Shown one piece after another: positions 16,305 through 19,572 of a stretch of 19,572 nucleotides of DNA. The DNA comes from Thiodiazotropha sp050305975. GTDB taxonomy: Bacteria; Pseudomonadota; Gammaproteobacteria; Chromatiales; Chromatiaceae. The first letter of the stretch is position 1. The number at the start of each line of letters is the position of its first letter. Where the stretch lies: NCBI GenBank assembly GCA_050305975.1, contig JBNLGI010000093.1:1-19572 (forward strand), read 5' to 3'. The translations under genes and the position numbers were made by a program. Under the pieces are notes generated by a model. That model made no database searches, was not told the origin of the DNA, and worked only from the letters and a program-made list of their open reading frames with translations.

Positions 16305-16612
16305 CTCTCCACCCAGTCGAGGTAGCCTTGTAGTCCTTGCTCAACAGGGACTGCGAGGATTTCCGGAAGTTCATAGGGATGTCGTGCCCGGAGCGCCGTC
16401 TCCACCGCGGTGTAGTTGTCTCGTGTGCTCTTGATCAGCAACAGCGTCTCGCCGGAGAGCTCCAGCTTCCCCTCCCATGCATAGACGGAGGTGACCTGGG
16501 GCAGAATGTTGACGCAGGCGGCGAGCCGTTGCTCTACCAACGACTTGGCCAGGAGTGTAGCTGTCTCCTGGTCCGGTGCTGTGGTGAGGATCAAAAGGAG
16601 CGATGTCGGCAT
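16280..16612 (-). CDS. cutA: Divalent-cation tolerance protein CutA
   Basis: CutA is a small, very stable trimeric protein linked to copper tolerance in E. coli; its exact biochemical role is unclear. With ATG at 16612 the product is 110 residues (E. coli 112). Characteristic stretches are LVEQRLAACVNILPQVTSVY (25-44), WEGKLE, EELLLIK-type ETLLLIKST (55-63) and HPYELPEILAVPV (78-90). An alternative GTG at 16627 would add five residues; neither has a clear ribosome-binding site. It overlaps the dsbD start by 25 nt, the cutA-dsbD pairing known from E. coli. fxsA is divergent, 95 bp away. Confidence 0.95.
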   Translation of the reverse strand: MPTSLLLILTTAPDQETATLLAKSLVEQRLAACVNILPQVTSVYAWEGKLELSGETLLLIKSTRDNYTAVETALRARHPYELPEILAVPVEQGLQGYLDWVERCIDIDFS

Positions 16613-16707
16613 CGGGGGAAAATACACTATCGCCGAAGTCGAGGCAAAGTCGGCGGGAAACGGTGGGGTCGCTTGTTCTGGCTGGGTGCGGGGCGTAAGC
16701 TTTGTCG

Positions 16708-17169
16708 ATGAATCCGCTACTGATTTTTCTGCTGCTGTTTGTCGGGATACCGCTAACGGAACTCTACTTCCTGATCAAGATCGGCGCTCAGATCGGCGCC
16801 TTTCCCACCATTTTTCTCACCGTCTTTACCGCCCTGCTCGGTGGCTATATGGTACGCCGCCAGGGATTTTCCACCCTGATGCGGGTGCGCGAGATGGCGG
16901 AGCGGGGTGAAATGCCGGCGATCGAGGTGATGGAGGGGGCGATACTGTTGGTCTGCGGGATGCTGCTGCTGCTGCCCGGCTTCATCACCGATGCCGTCGG
17001 TTTCATCTTCCTGGTGCCGCCGATACGCCGCTGGCTGCTGACGGTGGGTCTGCAGAGCAGCGGTATACTGCGTCCCGCGCCGCCGCCCGAGGCCGAGCAG
17101 AAGCCGCGTCAGCCCGATGTGATCGAGGGTGAATTCCGTCGCGAGGAGGATGACGAGTCTCCCCGCTGA
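16708..17169 (+). CDS. fxsA: FxsA-family membrane protein
   Basis: In E. coli FxsA is an inner-membrane protein whose overproduction relieves F-plasmid exclusion of phage T7; its normal role is unknown. The 153-residue product has four hydrophobic segments (about 3-22, 27-47, 73-93, 97-113). The family pattern is clear: PLTELYFLIKIGAQIGAFPT (15-34), GGYMVRRQG (45-53), LLLLPGFITDAVG (86-98) and PPIRRWL (104-110). The tail is charged and cytoplasmic. The start is the ATG at 16708; a TTG two codons upstream is possible. It converges on ppk2 with only 7 bp between the stops. Confidence 0.93.
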   Translation: MNPLLIFLLLFVGIPLTELYFLIKIGAQIGAFPTIFLTVFTALLGGYMVRRQGFSTLMRVREMAERGEMPAIEVMEGAILLVCGMLLLLPGFITDAVGFIFLVPPIRRWLLTVGLQSSGILRPAPPPEAEQKPRQPDVIEGEFRREEDDESPR

Positions 17170-17176
17170 GTGGAAT

Positions 17177-17989
17177 TCAAGGGTAGATTTCCGGGACGAA
17201 GGTCTGGTCGCTCATCGGTGGTCTGACATAGCCGGTGAAATCGGTGCGGTGCGGTAATTCGATTGGCTCGGGAGTCAGGTCCTCGTAGGGGATCATACTC
17301 AGCAGATGGGCGATACAGTTGAGCCGGGCATGTTTCTTGATATCGGAGTTGACCACGTACCAAGGGGCCTGCTTGATGTCGGTGTGGGCAAACATCTCAT
17401 CCTTGGCCTTGGAGTACTCGACCCAGCGTGAACGGGACTCCAGGTCCATGGGGCTCATTTTCCAGCGCTTGTGGGGTTCCTGCATACGGCTCTGAAAGCG
17501 CCGCTCCTGCTCCTCGTCGGATACCGAGAACCAATATTTGATCAGAATGATGCCGGAGCGCACCAGCATGCGCTCGAACTCGGGGCAGGAGCGCAGGAAC
17601 TCCTGGTACTCCTCATCGGTGCAGAAGCCCATCACCTTCTCCACCCCGGCTCGGTTGTACCAACTGCGATCGAGCAGCACCATCTCGCCGGCGGCCGGCA
17701 GGTGTGCCACATAGCGCTGGAAGTACCACTGGGTCTTCTCCCGCTCGGTGGGCGCCGGCAGCGCGACCACGCGGCAGATACGGGGGTTGAGGTGCTGGGT
17801 GATGCGTTTGATCACGCCACCCTTGCCGGCGGCGTCGCGCCCCTCGAAGATGACCACCACCTTCAGGCCCTTGTGCTTGATCCACTCCTGCAGCTTGACC
17901 AGCTCCAGTTGCAGCTTGAACAGCTCCCTCTCGTAGGTCTGGATGTCGATCTTTTTCGGTTTTTTGCTTTTCTCTTTCTGCTCCGCCAC
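17177..17989 (-). CDS. ppk2: Polyphosphate kinase 2 (PPK2 family)
   Basis: PPK2 enzymes transfer phosphate between polyphosphate and nucleotides, typically making GTP or ATP from the diphosphates. The 270 residues fit the one-domain class I form. Visible features are a Lys-rich N-terminus, the Walker A loop GRDAAGKGG (50-58), LPAPTEREKTQWYFQRYV (77-94), the Walker B and lid region LLDRSWYNRAGVE (105-117) and KYWFSVSDEEQERRFQSR. Substrate direction and class cannot be proved from sequence alone. The start codon is GTG with GAGGGG about 9 nt upstream. It lies 54 nt after the FKBP gene on the same strand and may be co-transcribed. Confidence 0.95.
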   Translation of the reverse strand: MAEQKEKSKKPKKIDIQTYERELFKLQLELVKLQEWIKHKGLKVVVIFEGRDAAGKGGVIKRITQHLNPRICRVVALPAPTEREKTQWYFQRYVAHLPAAGEMVLLDRSWYNRAGVEKVMGFCTDEEYQEFLRSCPEFERMLVRSGIILIKYWFSVSDEEQERRFQSRMQEPHKRWKMSPMDLESRSRWVEYSKAKDEMFAHTDIKQAPWYVVNSDIKKHARLNCIAHLLSMIPYEDLTPEPIELPHRTDFTGYVRPPMSDQTFVPEIYP

Positions 17990-18043
17990 GGCCCTTTCCC
18001 CTCTTGGCTTCGCCTGCGTGATGTTTGGGATGCTAGGTCTCGG

Positions 18044-18472
18044 CTAGACGATCTCCACCAGTTCGAGTTCGAAGTTGAGGGCCTCGCCCGCCAGCGGGTG
18101 ATTGCCGTCAAGGGTGGCGGTCTCTTCGCTGAGCGCGGTGACCACGACGTTGAAGCTCTCGCCGTTGGGGCTCTGCGCCTGCAGGTGCATGCCCACATGG
18201 AGTTCCATGTCCTGCGGGAAGTGTTGTCGCGGGATCTCCTCCACCAGGGCCTCGTTGCGCGTGCCATAGGCCTCGTCGGCCGGGATGTGGATCGACTTCT
18301 GCTCGCCTACCTGCATGCCTTTGACGCCCTCCTCGAAACCGGGAATGACGCTGTGGTTGCCGAGGGTGAATTCGATCGGTTCGCGACCGCTGGATGAGTC
18401 GAACTGGGTGCCGTCATTCAGGGTGCCGGTGTAGTGGATGCGGACGGTGTCTCCGTCTTGGGCCTGTTTCAT
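18044..18472 (-). CDS. SlyD-like FKBP-type peptidyl-prolyl isomerase
   Basis: A cytoplasmic prolyl isomerase and chaperone of the SlyD/SlpA group, 142 residues. The FKBP part begins DGDTVRIHYTGTLNDGTQFD (6-25). It continues with PIEFTLGNHSVIPGFEEGVKGM (32-53) and is interrupted by the insert-in-flap chaperone domain (about 70-120, from DEAYGTRNEALVEEIPR). It ends with LDGNHPLAGEALNFELELVEI. The metal-binding His/Cys-rich tail of E. coli SlyD is absent. The start at 18472 follows a perfect AGGAGG 6 nt upstream, so a 14-codon upstream extension is rejected. It is divergent from groES, next to another folding system. Confidence 0.92.
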   Translation of the reverse strand: MKQAQDGDTVRIHYTGTLNDGTQFDSSSGREPIEFTLGNHSVIPGFEEGVKGMQVGEQKSIHIPADEAYGTRNEALVEEIPRQHFPQDMELHVGMHLQAQSPNGESFNVVVTALSEETATLDGNHPLAGEALNFELELVEIV

Positions 18473-18581
18473 AAAGCGCCTCCTGGTGGCAGATCGATCG
18501 GGTAACCACTCCATTAGAACATACTCAGACTGCCGCGTAAGGTGTCGATGCGCCTGAGGAGGGAAAATCTGCTTCGGGAGC

Positions 18582-18610
18582 CTTGACTAACCGGTATTTG
18601 CCCCTATTAT
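18582..18610 (+). promoter_or_regulatory. groESL promoter, sigma70-like with overlapping sigma32-like elements
   Basis: TTGACT (18583-18588) and TATTAT (18605-18610) are 16 nt apart, a good sigma70 pair. The same bases also read as a heat-shock promoter: CTTGAC (18582-18587), a 13-nt spacer, then CCCCTATTA (18601-18609), near the sigma32 consensus CTTGAA and CCCCAT. The -10 runs directly into the CIRCE operator. Confidence 0.75.
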
Positions 18611-18636
18611 TAGCACTCAATTCAGGCGAGTGCTAA
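18610..18636 (+). promoter_or_regulatory. CIRCE operator (HrcA binding site)
   Basis: TTAGCACTC (18610-18618), a 9-nt spacer, and GAGTGCTAA (18628-18636) match the CIRCE consensus exactly. It overlaps the last base of the -10 and the expected transcription start. HrcA repressor bound here would block groESL transcription until heat stress draws off GroEL. An hrcA gene should exist elsewhere in the genome. Confidence 0.97.
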
Positions 18637-18701
18637 CAGCGCGCGACTGAGCACAACTACAGATCTAGCTTTTTCGAAACCCATTTAGGAGAACAGAGTC
18701 G

Positions 18702-18992
18702 ATGAATATTCGTCCGCTGCACGATCGCGTGATCGTTCGTCGTATGGAAGAAGAGCGCACCAGCCCGGGAGGCATCGTGCTGCCCGATGCGGCCACCGAG
18801 AAGCCCGTTCAGGGCGAGGTTCTGGCCGTCGGCAACGGTAAGGTCACCGACAGTGGCGAGGTTCGCCCGCTGGACGTCAAGGTCGGGGACAAGGTCCTGT
18901 TCGGCAAGTACTCCGGCACCGAAGTGAAGGTGGACGGGGAAGAGCTGCTGGTGATGCGCGAAGAAGACATCATGGCGGTTATCGAAGGCTGA
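18702..18992 (+). CDS. groES: Co-chaperonin GroES
   Basis: GroES is the heptameric lid of the GroEL folding chamber. The 96 residues match the family (97 in E. coli). It begins MNIRPLHDRVIVRRMEEERT. The mobile loop that binds GroEL is SPGGIVLPD (about 21-29), and GEVLAVGNGK and KVGDKVLFGKYSGTEVKVDG follow. The ribosome-binding site AGGAGA (18687-18692) is 9 nt before the ATG. It is controlled by the promoter and CIRCE element upstream and followed by groEL after 51 nt. Confidence 0.98.
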   Translation: MNIRPLHDRVIVRRMEEERTSPGGIVLPDAATEKPVQGEVLAVGNGKVTDSGEVRPLDVKVGDKVLFGKYSGTEVKVDGEELLVMREEDIMAVIEG

Positions 18993-19043
18993 GCCGCGCT
19001 CGCCGATTGCCAAACCATTTAATTATTGGAGGTTTTTACAGCT

Positions 19044-19572
19044 ATGGCAGCTAAAGACGTCAAATTCAGTGAAGACGCCCGTCAGCGCATGTTCAACGGC
19101 GTGAATGTCCTGGCCAACGCGGTGAAAGTGACCCTGGGTCCGCGCGGTCGCAACGTGGTGCTGGAAAAGAGCTTCGGCTCCCCCACCATCACCAAGGATG
19201 GCGTGTCTGTCGCCAAAGAGATCGAACTGAAAGACAAGTTCGAAAACATGGGTGCCCAGATGGTGAAAGAGGTCGCTTCCCAGACCTCCGACGTGGCCGG
19301 CGATGGCACCACCACCGCAACCGTACTGGCTCAGTCCATCATCAAGGAAGGCATGAAGGCGGTCGCCGCCGGCATGAATCCGATGGACCTGAAGCGCGGT
19401 ATCGACAAGGCGGTGCTGGGCGCTGTGGAAGAGCTGAAGAAGCTCTCCAAGCCCTGTGCCGATGACAAGGCGATCGCCCAGGTGGGCACCATCTCCGCCA
19501 ACTCCGATGAGTCCATCGGCAACATCATTGCCGACGCGATGAAGAAGGTGGGCAAAGAGGGTGTGATCACCG
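19044..19572 (+). CDS. groEL: Chaperonin GroEL (N-terminal part, cut by window end)
   Basis: GroEL is the 14-subunit ATP-driven chamber for protein folding. The first 176 codons are present. They include MAAKDVKFSEDARQRM, NAVKVTLGPRGRNVVLEKSFG (with the nucleotide-binding TLGPRGR), TKDGVSVAKEIEL, and the ATP-binding DVAGDGTTTATVLAQ motif (about residues 83-97). Codon 177 is cut at the window edge, with no frame break before it. GGAGGT (19028-19033) lies 10 nt before the ATG. It forms the usual groESL operon with groES. Confidence 0.98.
   Translation, partial: MAAKDVKFSEDARQRMFNGVNVLANAVKVTLGPRGRNVVLEKSFGSPTITKDGVSVAKEIELKDKFENMGAQMVKEVASQTSDVAGDGTTTATVLAQSIIKEGMKAVAAGMNPMDLKRGIDKAVLGAVEELKKLSKPCADDKAIAQVGTISANSDESIGNIIADAMKKVGKEGVIT

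Overview
This window reads as a piece of chromosome from a gammaproteobacterium of moderately high GC content. Gene content and order support this: rplM-rpsI, aroQ-accB-accC, prmA, a zinc-ribbon/DUF3426 gene, dusB-fis, purH-purD, and cutA-dsbD near fxsA and groESL. The DusB-Fis coupling (4-nt ATGA overlap) and the groESL/fxsA/cutA/dsbD neighbourhood are gammaproteobacterial hallmarks. The CIRCE operator on groESL is absent from enterics and points to a lineage such as Chromatiales or a relative. I cannot name the genus from the sequence alone.

Layout. (1) 1-1250, plus strand: rplM and rpsI, then a tRNA-Gln(CTG) with a strong terminator. The last 19 nt of the tRNA plus its downstream region are duplicated exactly (88 bp, period 177 bp), with four tandem triloop hairpins between the copies. 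(2) 1251-1468: no gene seen. (3) 1469-13754, minus strand: in transcription order, aroQ-accB-accC (dehydroquinate dehydratase, biotin carrier, biotin carboxylase), prmA (ribosomal protein L11 methylation), a zinc-ribbon membrane protein, dusB-fis (tRNA dihydrouridine synthesis and nucleoid protein), purH-purD (purine synthesis) overlapping or abutting a small VanZ-like membrane protein gene, and glgP (glycogen phosphorylase). Several gaps in this stretch contain large stem-loops made of short iterated words. (4) 13992-16612, minus strand: cutA-dsbD; DsbD carries two periplasmic N-terminal domains instead of one. (5) 16708-17989: fxsA (plus) converges on ppk2 (minus) with only 7 bp between them. 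(6) 18044-18472, minus strand: a SlyD-like FKBP prolyl isomerase. (7) 18582-19572, plus strand: groESL, with a combined sigma70/sigma32-like promoter and a perfect CIRCE operator; groEL runs off the end.

Most genes are housekeeping: translation, fatty acid and aromatic precursor supply, purines, glycogen and polyphosphate energy stores, and protein folding in cytoplasm and periplasm. I see no transposase, phage gene, CRISPR array, toxin-antitoxin pair or defence system. The unexplained structure lies between genes: the duplicated tRNA trailer, the hairpin array, and the long intergenic stem-loops, one of which ends 4 nt from the prmA start codon. The duplicated tRNA-Gln tail is the best candidate for something worth pursuing.
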